From: Actinomycetota bacterium
Lineage (GTDB): Bacteria > Actinomycetota > Geothermincolia > Fen-727 > Anoxymicrobiaceae
Direction of reading: 5' to 3'
Assembly: GCA_018894655.1 (NCBI GenBank)
Contig: JAHIPE010000053.1
Coordinates: 1 to 10,918 of the forward strand
DNA length: 10,918 nt
In this document: in pieces, positions 1 to 7,511 of the stretch
Numbering within the stretch: the stretch's first letter is position 1
How the letters are laid out: every line of letters begins with the position of its first letter
The notes under the pieces: model-generated
Seen by the model: the letters and a program-made list of their open reading frames with translations, nothing else
The model's database searches: none
What the model was told of the DNA's origin: nothing
Position numbers and translations under genes: made by a program

Positions 1-2406
1 GTGTCGGTAAGGTCCGGCGCTCGGGTGAGCATGCCGGGGATGATGGACACCGTGCTGAACCTGGGCCTGAACGACCGGTCGGTGGAGGGGCTGGCCCGGC
101 AGACCGGGAACGAGCGCTTCGCCTACGATTCCTACCGGAGGTTCATCCAGATGTTCTCCGAGGTTGTCATGGGCGTCGAGGGCGAGGGGGAGCGGAAGGG
201 CAAGCTATTCGAGAACCCCATCGGGGAGATCAAGAAGGAGAAAGGTGTAGAGCTTGACACCGAGCTTTCCGCGAGCGACTTGAAAGAGCTTGTCGGGAGG
301 TTCAAGGAGGTAACCCGCAAGGAGACGGGGAGTGACTTCCCGGAAGGCCCCAGAGAGCAGCTCGACCTCTCCATCAAGGCGGTGTTCGACTCCTGGAACA
401 ACAAGAGGGCGGTCGACTACCGGAAGCTCTACAGGATAGCCGATGACTGGGGAACCGCGGTGAACGTCCAGAGCATGGTGTTCGGGAACAAGGGCGAGGA
501 GTCGGCCACCGGTGTGGCGTTCACCCGTAACGCGGCGACCGGCGAGAGGGCACGCTACGGGGATTTCCTCATCAACGCCCAGGGGGAGGACGTGGTGGCG
601 GGTGTCCGTAACACCGAGCCTATCTCCCAACTGGCCGACGAGATGCCGGAGGTGGCCGATGAACTGGAGAGCATCATGGACACCCTGGAGGAGCACTACA
701 GGGACATGTGCGACATAGAGTTCACGGTAGAGGACGGCAAGCTGTGGATGCTGCAGACGCGCACCGGGAAGCGGACGGCGGCCGCGGCCCTCAAGATAGC
801 GGTGGACATGGTAGATGAGGGCCTTATAACAAAGGAGGAGGCGGTCGGGCGCATAGACCCCGACCAGCTTGACCAGCTTCTGCATCCCCAGTTCGACGCC
901 GGGGTGGAGTATGAGGTGGTGGCCAAGGGCATGAACGCGTCCCCCGGGGCCGCGGTGGGGAAGGTGGTCTTCGACTCGGATACCGCCGAGAGCGAGTGGG
1001 AGTCCGGTGAGGATGTCATCCTGGTCCGCTGGGAAACAACGCCCGACGACCTCCACGGCATGGTGGCCAGCCGGGGGATACTGACCAGCCACGGTGGGAA
1101 GACCAGTCACGCCGCGGTGGTGGCCAGGGGGATGGGCAAGCCGTGCGTATGCGGTTGCGACTCGTTGCGCATAGACGAGGAGGATCACCTTTGCACCATC
1201 GGGGGCCGGGAGGTAAAGGAGGGCGAGGTCATCAGCATCGACGGCACCACCGGCAGGGTTGTCATCGGCCCGGTCTCGCTTGTGGAGCCGGAGGTAACCG
1301 GTGACTTTGAAATTTTGCTAGCATGGGCGGATGAGATACGGGAGTTGGGGGTCTGGACCAACGCCGACACGCCCGAGGACGCGGTGCGGGCCAGGGAGTT
1401 CGGCGCCGAGGGTATAGGGCTCTGTCGTACCGAGCACATGTTCCTGGGCGACCGGCAGCCGATAATACAGCGGATAATCCTGGCCGAGAGCACCGAGGAC
1501 GCGGAGGATGACCTGATGAAGCTCCTGGAGATCCAGCGAGAGGACTTCGTGGGCATCTTCGAGGCCATGGACGGGCTCCCGGTAACCATCCGTCTCCTGG
1601 ACCCGCCGCTTCACGAGTTCATGCCCGACGCCACGGAGCTGGAGGTGGAACTCGCGACCCTTAAAGTCAAGGGGGAGTGCACCCCGGACGAGATCGACGA
1701 GAAGGAGTGCTTCCTGGAGAACGTAAAGTCCATGGTCGAGGCTAACCCGATGCTGGGCTTGAGGGGCTGCCGCCTGGGGATTACGTTCCCCGAGGAGTAC
1801 AACATGCAGGTCAGGGCCATCATGGAGGCCGCGCTCGAGCGCAAAGCGGCGGGGGGAGACCCCAGGGTGGAGATAATGATACCGCTGGTTTCCATCTACA
1901 CTGAGCTCGAGACGCTCAGGAACGAGGCCGAGCAGATTATCGAGCTGGTCTTCGAGGAGAAGGGGATGCGGCTGGACTATCACATAGGGACGATGATCGA
2001 GCTTCCCCGGGCCGCGCTCACCGCTGATGAGATAGCGGAGTACGCCGACTTCTTCTCGTTCGGGACAAACGACCTGACACAGACCACGTTCGGCTTCAGC
2101 CGCGACGACATAGAGGCGAAGTTCCTGCCGCTATATCTCAAACGCAAGATCCTAACCGACAACCCGTTCGAAACGCTTGACGTCAAAGGGGTGGGCAAGC
2201 TGGTCAGGACGGGGGTTGAGCTCGGGCGTTTGACCAACCCGGACCTGAAGGTCGGCATCTGCGGTGAGCACGGTGGAGACCCCCGGTCGATCAGTTTCTG
2301 TGCCGAGGTGGGGCTGGATTACGTCTCCTGTTCGCCGTTCAGGGTCCCGGTGGCGAGAGTGGCCGCCGCGCAGGCGGCGCTGGAGAAGAAATCCGCTGCC
2401 TCCTAA
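1..2406 (+). CDS. ppdK: Pyruvate, phosphate dikinase, 5'-truncated by window edge
   Basis: Catalyses the reversible conversion of pyruvate, ATP and Pi to PEP, AMP and PPi; cytosolic, used for gluconeogenesis or PPi-linked glycolysis in many anaerobes. The 801 visible codons begin inside the N-terminal nucleotide-binding domain (SVRSGARVSMPGMMDT, normally near residue 90), so the first GTG is an internal valine and about 90 residues are missing upstream. Visible in order: ATP-grasp part (to about residue 290, with LQTRTGKR at 251-258); swivelling phosphohistidine domain with GGKTSHAAVVARGMGKPCV, catalytic His370 (codon 1108-1110); PEP/pyruvate barrel with GIGLCRTEHMF (471-481), RLLDPPLHEF (531-540), Glu624, Glu667 in GTMIELPR, SFGTNDLTQ, and the general acid Cys754 in VGICGEHGG. 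All key residues are intact. The next gene follows after about 40 nt, so co-transcription is likely. Identity is very secure. Confidence 0.97.
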   Translation: MSVRSGARVSMPGMMDTVLNLGLNDRSVEGLARQTGNERFAYDSYRRFIQMFSEVVMGVEGEGERKGKLFENPIGEIKKEKGVELDTELSASDLKELVGRFKEVTRKETGSDFPEGPREQLDLSIKAVFDSWNNKRAVDYRKLYRIADDWGTAVNVQSMVFGNKGEESATGVAFTRNAATGERARYGDFLINAQGEDVVAGVRNTEPISQLADEMPEVADELESIMDTLEEHYRDMCDIEFTVEDGKLWMLQTRTGKRTAAAALKIAVDMVDEGLITKEEAVGRIDPDQLDQLLHPQFDAGVEYEVVAKGMNASPGAAVGKVVFDSDTAESEWESGEDVILVRWETTPDDLHGMVASRGILTSHGGKTSHAAVVARGMGKPCVCGCDSLRIDEEDHLCTIGGREVKEGEVISIDGTTGRVVIGPVSLVEPEVTGDFEILLAWADEIRELGVWTNADTPEDAVRAREFGAEGIGLCRTEHMFLGDRQPIIQRIILAESTEDAEDDLMKLLEIQREDFVGIFEAMDGLPVTIRLLDPPLHEFMPDATELEVELATLKVKGECTPDEIDEKECFLENVKSMVEANPMLGLRGCRLGITFPEEYNMQVRAIMEAALERKAAGGDPRVEIMIPLVSIYTELETLRNEAEQIIELVFEEKGMRLDYHIGTMIELPRAALTADEIAEYADFFSFGTNDLTQTTFGFSRDDIEAKFLPLYLKRKILTDNPFETLDVKGVGKLVRTGVELGRLTNPDLKVGICGEHGGDPRSISFCAEVGLDYVSCSPFRVPVARVAAAQAALEKKSAAS

Positions 2407-2447
2407 TAAAAGTCAAGAAATGACCCCAGGAAATGCGGGGTGATCTG

Positions 2448-3026
2448 ATGTTCGTTACAGGGATAAACGGCAGCCCGGACCGGGAAGGCAACACCGCCTT
2501 CCTGGTAGGGGAGGTCCTGAAGGCGTGCCGGGAACTCGGCGCACAGACCGAGATAATACACGTCATGGACGCTCTCGAGGGCCAGGAGAGGCCGTACTGC
2601 ACCGCCTGCGGGTCGCCGTGCCCGGAGATCTGCCACAGGGAAGCAAACCTCGCCGGTGCCTACGACATCGTCAGGAAAGCGGACGCGCTGGTAGTGGGTA
2701 GCCCGGTTTACTTCGGGACCGTGAGCGCGCAGCTCAAGGCTTTCTGGGACAAGAGCCGGAACCTTCGGGGTGAAAAGGCGCTGGTGGGTATTCCCGGCGG
2801 AGCGGTGTCGGTGGCGGCGGCGCGTTTCGGTGGGCAGGAAACCACGGTGCGGGCGATTCAGGACATCATGCTGATTCATGGTATGCGGGTGGTCGGGGAC
2901 GCATCCATGGGCACAGGCGGCGGCCACCAGGGAGTATGCGCGCAACGGCCGTCCCGCGAGGATGACTTCGCCTGCGGCCGCGCGAGGGTGCTCGCCGAGG
3001 GGCTTATCGAGGCAATTAGTACCTAG
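2448..3026 (+). CDS. Flavodoxin-fold NAD(P)H-dependent FMN reductase / iron-sulfur flavoprotein-like
   Basis: A 192-residue flavodoxin-fold protein of the NADPH-dependent FMN reductase family, probably a cytosolic redox carrier or reductase; substrate unknown. The FMN phosphate loop is GINGSPDREGNT near the N-terminus, and the second flavin loop is VVGSPVYFGTVSAQLKAFWD in the middle of the protein. Between them lies CTACGSPCPEIC, a four-cysteine group with CX2CX3CX3C spacing, placed where iron-sulfur flavoproteins carry their compact cluster motif but with slightly different spacing. I chose the ATG at 2448 because GGGGTGATC lies just upstream and the family begins close to the first beta strand; an in-frame ATG at 2433 would add five residues. 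It sits about 40 nt behind ppdK. No specific function can be named from sequence. Confidence 0.85.
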   Translation: MFVTGINGSPDREGNTAFLVGEVLKACRELGAQTEIIHVMDALEGQERPYCTACGSPCPEICHREANLAGAYDIVRKADALVVGSPVYFGTVSAQLKAFWDKSRNLRGEKALVGIPGGAVSVAAARFGGQETTVRAIQDIMLIHGMRVVGDASMGTGGGHQGVCAQRPSREDDFACGRARVLAEGLIEAIST

Positions 3027-3028
3027 TC

Positions 3029-3135
3029 TCCTCCCCCTCCGCCCCTTCCCCCCTCTGCCCCTTCCCCCCGCTGGGGGGAAGGTTGGGATGGGGGGTTCTT
3101 GGGGGGAAGGCTTGGATGGGGCCTGAGGGGGAGGA
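3029..3135. repeat. G/C-strand-biased palindromic intergenic repeat
   Basis: An intergenic element between the flavodoxin-like gene and dgt. Its ends form an 11-bp perfect inverted repeat (TCCTCCCCCTC at 3029-3039, complement at 3125-3135). Inside is a 10-bp perfect hairpin with a 3-nt loop (CCTTCCCCCC at 3060-3069 against 3073-3082). The right half holds a 21-nt direct repeat (3073-3093 and 3101-3121, 19 of 21 identical, period 28). The left arm is nearly all pyrimidine and the right half nearly all purine with many G-runs. It resembles the CCCTCTCCC..GGGAGAGGG intergenic repeats scattered in many bacterial genomes. There is no T-tract, so a classical terminator is not indicated, though the hairpin could attenuate transcription. 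Confidence 0.7.
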
Positions 3136-3183
3136 CAAAGGAGGGGGGAAGGGGTCCAAGGTAGAGTCAGGCGGGGTGTTACA

Positions 3184-4185
3184 ATGACGATACGGGAACG
3201 GATAGAGGAGATAGAGCGGAAAGTGCTCTCGCCCCGGGCCGCCCTGGCGGCGGAAACCCGCGGCAGGGAGAGGCCTGAGGAGCCGTGCGACATCCGTACC
3301 GCCTACCAGAGGGACCGCGACCGCATCATCCACTGCAAGGCGTTCAGGCGACTCAAGCACAAGACGCAGGTGTTCCTCGCCCCCGAGGGTGACCATTACC
3401 GTACAAGGCTCACTCACACCATGGAGGTGGCCCAGATATCCCGCACCATCGCACGTGCCCTTGCTCTCAACGAGGACCTGACCGAGGCGATCGCCCTGGG
3501 ACACGACCTGGGGCACACCCCGTTCGGTCACATTGGGGAGAACGCCCTCTCCGAGTACGTGCCGGGGGAGTTTGAGCATAATATCCAGAGCCTCAGGGTG
3601 GTGGAACACCTGGAGTACGAGGGCAAGGGGTTGAACCTCACCTGGGAGGTACGCGACGGGATAGTCAACCACACCGGTGAGGGGATGCCGGCGACACTGG
3701 AGGGCCAGATCGTACGCACCGCCGACCGGATAGCTTATATAAACCACGATATTGACGACGCGCTCCGGGCCGGGATACTGCGCACCGAGGACCTGCCCGC
3801 CGAGCCCATGGAGGTGCTGGGGCGTTATCCCAGCCAGAGGATCGACTACCTGGCGCACGATATGGTGGAGAGCAGTAGTGACCTCGAGGCAATCCGCTTG
3901 AGCGAGAGAACCTGGGAGTTGATGGACCGGCTTCGCGATTTCCTGTTCGAGAACGTCTATATAGGTTCGGTCGCCAAGGCGGAGGAGGACAAGGCGGTTC
4001 GAGTGCTGAGGTCACTGGCGGAGCATTACCTGGAGAACCCCGGCCAGCTTCCAGACGAGTTTCAGCCCGAGGACAAGGACGAGCTTCCGCTCAAGGTATG
4101 TGACTACGTAGCCGGCATGACCGACCGGTACGCGTTGACAAAATACCGGGAGTTCTTCCTCCCGCGCTCATGGGTGGCCGAATAG
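3184..4185 (+). CDS. dgt: Deoxyguanosinetriphosphate triphosphohydrolase-like HD protein
   Basis: HD-domain dNTP triphosphohydrolase (dGTPase family), expected to release triphosphate from deoxynucleotides and so adjust the dNTP pool next to the replication primase. The protein is 333 residues, the short form of the family. The metal site is complete: His78 in TRLTHTMEV, His107-Asp108 in GHDLGHTPFGH, and Asp181 in RTADRIAYINHDIDD. Other family landmarks are AFRRLKHKTQVF (53-64), EHNIQSLRVVE (131-141) and GIVNHTGEGMP. The ATG at 3184 is preceded by GGCGGGGTG about 5 nt upstream, and the N-terminus aligns with known starts. dgt next to dnaG is a conserved pairing in several Gram-positive lineages. 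True substrate preference (dGTP or other dNTPs) cannot be read from sequence. Confidence 0.95.
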   Translation: MTIRERIEEIERKVLSPRAALAAETRGRERPEEPCDIRTAYQRDRDRIIHCKAFRRLKHKTQVFLAPEGDHYRTRLTHTMEVAQISRTIARALALNEDLTEAIALGHDLGHTPFGHIGENALSEYVPGEFEHNIQSLRVVEHLEYEGKGLNLTWEVRDGIVNHTGEGMPATLEGQIVRTADRIAYINHDIDDALRAGILRTEDLPAEPMEVLGRYPSQRIDYLAHDMVESSSDLEAIRLSERTWELMDRLRDFLFENVYIGSVAKAEEDKAVRVLRSLAEHYLENPGQLPDEFQPEDKDELPLKVCDYVAGMTDRYALTKYREFFLPRSWVAE

Positions 4186-4199
4186 CATCGTCAGAGTAG

Positions 4200-4266
4200 G
4201 GGGTCTTGAATCTTGAATTATCTATTGACGCAAGGCAGGCGGTGAGAATTCAAGATTCAAGACCCC
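4200..4266. repeat. 67-nt palindromic element, perfect 20-bp inverted repeat
   Basis: The left arm 4200-4219 (GGGGTCTTGAATCTTGAATT) is the exact reverse complement of 4247-4266, with a 27-nt spacer. Each arm contains a tandem TCTTGAA heptamer. The arms are much more AT-rich than the flanking genes, which suggests an inserted short mobile or interspersed repeat rather than native leader sequence. No target-site duplication is obvious. It lies between dgt and dnaG, 34 nt before the dnaG start codon, so the transcript would carry a strong stem-loop there. No U-tract follows, so an intrinsic terminator is unlikely, but RNase processing or attenuation of the dnaG message is possible. Confidence 0.75.
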
Positions 4267-4299
4267 GAAAGGCGAAAGTGACCTCGAAAGGTAGGAGCA

Positions 4300-6147
4300 T
4301 TGTCCCCAGGCGGTAGAATCAAGGATTCCGACGTTGATGCCGTGCGTGAGCGCACGGACATAGTCCAGCTTGTCTCCGAGTACGTGCCGCTCAAGAAATC
4401 AGGGCGCGAGTTCAGGGGCCCGTGCCCCTTTCACAAGGAGAAGGACCCGTCTTTCTACGTCAACCCGGCGAAGGGCGTCTACCACTGCTTCGGCTGCAAG
4501 GCGAGCGGGGGTGTGTTCAACTTTGTCATGCAGCTCGAGGGGTTGAAATTCGGCGAGGCGGTGGAGAGGCTCGCCGACCGGATCGGGTATCAGGTCTCCC
4601 ACGAGAAATCCACCACTGCCGACATTCAGAAGCGTACCGAGAAGGACAGCCTGTTCCGGCTCAACCAAACCGCCGCTGATTACTTCCAGTATATACTCAA
4701 GGAAACGGACGAGGGGCGCGGGGCCAGAGAATACCTGGAGGAGCGGGGTTTCACCACGGAGGTAATCGAGGAGTTCCACCTGGGGTTCGCACCGGAGGGC
4801 TGGAGGAACCTGGTCGGATTCTTGACTAAGAAGGGGTTCAAGGACGAGGAGATGGTCAAGGTCGGCCTTGCCCGGGAGCGCGGTGGGGGGAGCGGGGGCG
4901 GTCGTGGCATCTACGACGTGTTCCGGAATCGGGTCATATTCCCCATTCTCGACCACCGGGGGCGCGTTGTCGCGTTTGGGGGCAGGCGGATGCCGGGGGA
5001 GGGGGCGAGTGACGAACCGAAGTACCTGAACTCGCCGGAAACACCGATCTACAGGAAGGGCCACACGCTCTACGGCTTCTACCAGGCGAGGAGCGCCATG
5101 CAGGACGGGCGCGAGGCGGTGGTAGTGGAAGGGTACACAGACCTGCTGGCGCTATGGCAGGTGGGAGTCAGGGACGTGGCGGCCACCCTGGGCACAGCCC
5201 TGACCGAGAATCACTTCGATCTCCTGAACCGTGTCTCTGACAGCGTATACCTGGCCTTCGACGCTGACAGGGCCGGCATGGACGCGGCGCTGCGCGCGAT
5301 GGGCTTCTGGGGCAGGTTCAGGGTGGACATCTTCGTGGTGATGTTGCCCGAGGGGGAGGATCCCGCGTCGGTTGTTGAAAAAGGTGGAGCGGAGGCGTTC
5401 GCCGAAGTGAAGGGGAGGGCGGAGAGCCTTCATGATTTCGCGGTGAGAAAGACGATAGAGGGTTTCGACACGGCGAACCCGATGGGCCGCCGCAGGGCGA
5501 TGGAGGCGTGTGTCGCCATCCTGGCCAGGGTTTCGGGAGAGGAGATGAGGCCCCTCAGGGACGACCTGGTACGCAAGATAGGCGGATGGTTGGATATGCC
5601 GCCGGAGACCGTAGAGGTGTACTTGAGGGAGGCGTCGAGAGTATCCGGGAAGGCGGGCAAGCTCCGTTCGGACTCGCGGGCGACGGTGATGTGGGAGAAG
5701 GTGGAGAAGGAAGCGTTGAGGGTCTTACTGCATAACCCGGAAGCACTCATCGGGCAGCAGTACCTTGATGCAGACTACTTCACCAACGAGGAAAACAGGA
5801 AAATATTGGAGTTGCTAAAGGAAATCCCTGTTTATGACGAAGAAAACTTGCAGGCGGAATTCGATTCGCGGATAGGGTGCATGGTCGAAGGCATCACAGA
5901 CGATGGGTTACGGGGCAAGGTTTCGCGGCTACTCATGGAGTCACCTCCCGATTGCACACCAGGGTACGAGGATACCGTTTTTGATAGACTGGAGTACCTG
6001 TTCTTCAAGCGGCGGAAACACCAGGTGGAGCTCGAGATAGGCAGGACCAACAAGAAGCTCGAACCAAAGAAGTACGAGTCTCTCTGCGGCCAGCTTCTGG
6101 AGATCGAGCAGGTAATAAAGCAGCAGTTCCCCTACGATCATGGTTGA
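4300..6147 (+). CDS. dnaG: DNA primase DnaG
   Basis: Synthesises RNA primers at the replication fork with the DnaB helicase. The 615-residue protein has the standard three-part layout. The N-terminal CHC2 zinc-binding domain has Cys42 and His45 (CPFH) with Cys63 and Cys66 (CFGC). The catalytic core has YLNSPETPIYRKG (242-254) and a TOPRIM fold with Glu277 in EGYTD and Asp321/Asp323 in DADRAG. The C-terminal helicase-binding helical domain spans about 455-615. A glycine-rich stretch at about 195-203 (RERGGGSGGGRG) sits in a loop that varies in the family. The start is TTG at 4300: an in-frame stop at 4279 and the conserved GRIKDSDVDAVRERTDIV leave no other choice. AGGAG lies only 2 nt upstream, so initiation may be weak. 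rpoD follows after 43 nt, giving a dgt-dnaG-rpoD macromolecular synthesis operon. Confidence 0.97.
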   Translation: MSPGGRIKDSDVDAVRERTDIVQLVSEYVPLKKSGREFRGPCPFHKEKDPSFYVNPAKGVYHCFGCKASGGVFNFVMQLEGLKFGEAVERLADRIGYQVSHEKSTTADIQKRTEKDSLFRLNQTAADYFQYILKETDEGRGAREYLEERGFTTEVIEEFHLGFAPEGWRNLVGFLTKKGFKDEEMVKVGLARERGGGSGGGRGIYDVFRNRVIFPILDHRGRVVAFGGRRMPGEGASDEPKYLNSPETPIYRKGHTLYGFYQARSAMQDGREAVVVEGYTDLLALWQVGVRDVAATLGTALTENHFDLLNRVSDSVYLAFDADRAGMDAALRAMGFWGRFRVDIFVVMLPEGEDPASVVEKGGAEAFAEVKGRAESLHDFAVRKTIEGFDTANPMGRRRAMEACVAILARVSGEEMRPLRDDLVRKIGGWLDMPPETVEVYLREASRVSGKAGKLRSDSRATVMWEKVEKEALRVLLHNPEALIGQQYLDADYFTNEENRKILELLKEIPVYDEENLQAEFDSRIGCMVEGITDDGLRGKVSRLLMESPPDCTPGYEDTVFDRLEYLFFKRRKHQVELEIGRTNKKLEPKKYESLCGQLLEIEQVIKQQFPYDHG

Positions 6148-6190
6148 TCAATGCCTGGTGGGGCGCAGGTAAGGCGGTGATACATTTCAG

Positions 6191-7372
6191 ATGGCGGATG
6201 AGTGGAAAGACCTCGATATAGAAGAGGTTCGTGAACTTGTTGCCTTGGGCAAGGAGAAAGGTTTCCTGACCACCGACGAGATCGTCGATCGCCTGAAGTC
6301 GGTTGAGCTCACGGTGGACCAGGCGGACAGCATCTTCGTCATGCTATCGGAGATGGAGATCGAGATAACGGACGAGGCGGTTGACGAGATACGGCAGGAG
6401 GACTCCGCCAAGAAGAAAAAAAAGCCGGCGAGTGCGAGCCTTGATTTCACGGTGCAGCCGGTGACCAACGATCCCGTCCGCATGTACTTGAAGGAGATCG
6501 GCAAGGTTTCCCTGCTAAAGGCATACCAGGAGGTATCCCTGGCCAAGAGGATCGAGGCGGGGGAGGAAGCCGCCAAGCAGTTGGTATCCGACGAGAAACT
6601 CAAGGGCGCGAAGATCGAAGAACTGGAGGCGATCGAGGCGGACGGCATCGTAGCCAAGAAGAAGCTGGTGGAAGCCAACCTGCGGCTGGTTGTCAGTATC
6701 GCCAAGAGGTATGTCGGCAGGGGTATGTTGTTCCTGGACCTCATCCAGGAGGGAAACCTGGGGCTCATCCGCGCGGTCGAGAAGTTCGACTACAGCAAAG
6801 GTTACAAGTTCAGCACTTACGCAACCTGGTGGATCAGGCAGGCAATAACCCGGGCCATAGCGGACCAGGCGAGAACCATAAGGATCCCGGTCCACATGGT
6901 GGAGACCATCAACAAGCTCATCCGGGTGCAGCGCCAGCTCCTGCAGGACCTGGGGCGGGAACCGCTGCCGGAGGAGATCGCGAAGGAGATGGAGCTCACC
7001 CCCGAGAAGGTGAGAGAGATACTGAAGGTGAGCCAGGAACCGGTTTCGCTGGAGACCCCCATCGGCGAGGAGGAGGACAGCCACCTGGGGGACTTCATAG
7101 AGGACTCGGGAGCTGTCGTCCCGGTGGACGCGGCGGCGTTCAAGCTGCTCCAGGAGCAACTCGAGGATGTCCTGGACGACCTGAACACACGTGAGAAGAG
7201 GGTGATTCAGCTCAGGTTCGGGTTGCTGGACGGGCAACCGAGGACCCTGGAGGAGGTAGGGCGCGTCTTCGGGGTCACCCGCGAGCGCATCCGCCAGATC
7301 GAGTCCAAGACCCTCTTCAAGCTCCGGAACCCGTCCCGGAGCGGCCGGCTAAGGGATTACATCGAGGAGTAA
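6191..7372 (+). CDS. rpoD: RNA polymerase primary sigma factor RpoD (sigma-70/SigA)
   Basis: Primary housekeeping sigma factor that directs RNA polymerase to -35/-10 promoters. The 393-residue protein shows an acidic region 1.1 (about 1-70), a lysine-rich hinge KKKKK (74-78) and region 1.2 (NDPVRMYLKEIGKVSLL, 93-109). Region 2 follows, with LVEANLRLVVSIAKRYVGRG, LIQEGNLGLIRAVEKFD and the -10 recognition helix YATWWIRQAITRAI (210-223). Then come region 3 and region 4, with LNTREKRVIQLRFGL and the -35 helix-turn-helix (RTLEEVGRVFGVTRERIRQI, 351-370). It ends RNPSRSGRLRDYIEE; the usual histidine in LRHPSRS is asparagine here. The ATG at 6191 has GGCGGTGAT about 10 nt upstream. The 43-nt gap to dnaG suggests co-transcription. 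The small size, with little region 1.1 or insertion between 1.2 and 2, fits SigA of Gram-positive lineages. Confidence 0.97.
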   Translation: MADEWKDLDIEEVRELVALGKEKGFLTTDEIVDRLKSVELTVDQADSIFVMLSEMEIEITDEAVDEIRQEDSAKKKKKPASASLDFTVQPVTNDPVRMYLKEIGKVSLLKAYQEVSLAKRIEAGEEAAKQLVSDEKLKGAKIEELEAIEADGIVAKKKLVEANLRLVVSIAKRYVGRGMLFLDLIQEGNLGLIRAVEKFDYSKGYKFSTYATWWIRQAITRAIADQARTIRIPVHMVETINKLIRVQRQLLQDLGREPLPEEIAKEMELTPEKVREILKVSQEPVSLETPIGEEEDSHLGDFIEDSGAVVPVDAAAFKLLQEQLEDVLDDLNTREKRVIQLRFGLLDGQPRTLEEVGRVFGVTRERIRQIESKTLFKLRNPSRSGRLRDYIEE

Positions 7373-7420
7373 GCACAACTCCTCACAATGCCAAACGTAG
7401 GCAAAACGCAAGATGGTACC

Positions 7421-7479
7421 AACGCGCCAATGGGGACAGGCACCACCGACGCGAAACGCGCCAATGGGGACAGGCACCA
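7421..7479. repeat. Two direct copies of a 25-nt interspersed repeat
   Basis: Positions 7421-7445 and 7455-7479 are identical (core CGCCAATGGGGACAGGCACC) with a 34-nt period. A degenerate third unit may precede them: GGTACCAACG at 7415-7424 resembles the end of a unit. The GGTGCCTGTCCCC motif, seen here on the minus strand, is one I recall as a common scattered intergenic repeat in draft genomes of anaerobic bacteria, in the style of REP sequences; that link is from memory. The copies lie directly upstream of a broken gene, so the repeat may mark the rearrangement boundary. Two copies with an uneven context do not make a CRISPR array. Confidence 0.65.
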
Positions 7480-7511
7480 ACTCAAGAAGAGAACCTTTTT
7501 CTTGGGAAAGG

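Noticed and set aside
205..1188. Long open frame on the minus strand inside ppdK
   Set aside because: Antisense shadow of a GC-rich coding region; the + strand product is an unmistakable PPDK and the minus translation has no recognisable motif. The same applies to minus frames at 1318..1983 and 4399..5064.
3016..3858. Minus-strand frame of 280 codons over dgt and the G-rich repeat
   Set aside because: Its PPSGGKG-type tail is translation of the palindromic repeat and the rest is antisense to an intact HD-domain gene. Such tails are a known by-product of this repeat type.
4200..4266. Intrinsic terminator of dgt
   Set aside because: The stem is strong but the loop is 27 nt and no T-tract follows; dnaG starts 34 nt later with no alternative promoter seen, so a repeat element is the better reading.
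7421..7479. CRISPR-like array
   Set aside because: Only two repeat copies, a 9-nt spacer, and no cas genes.
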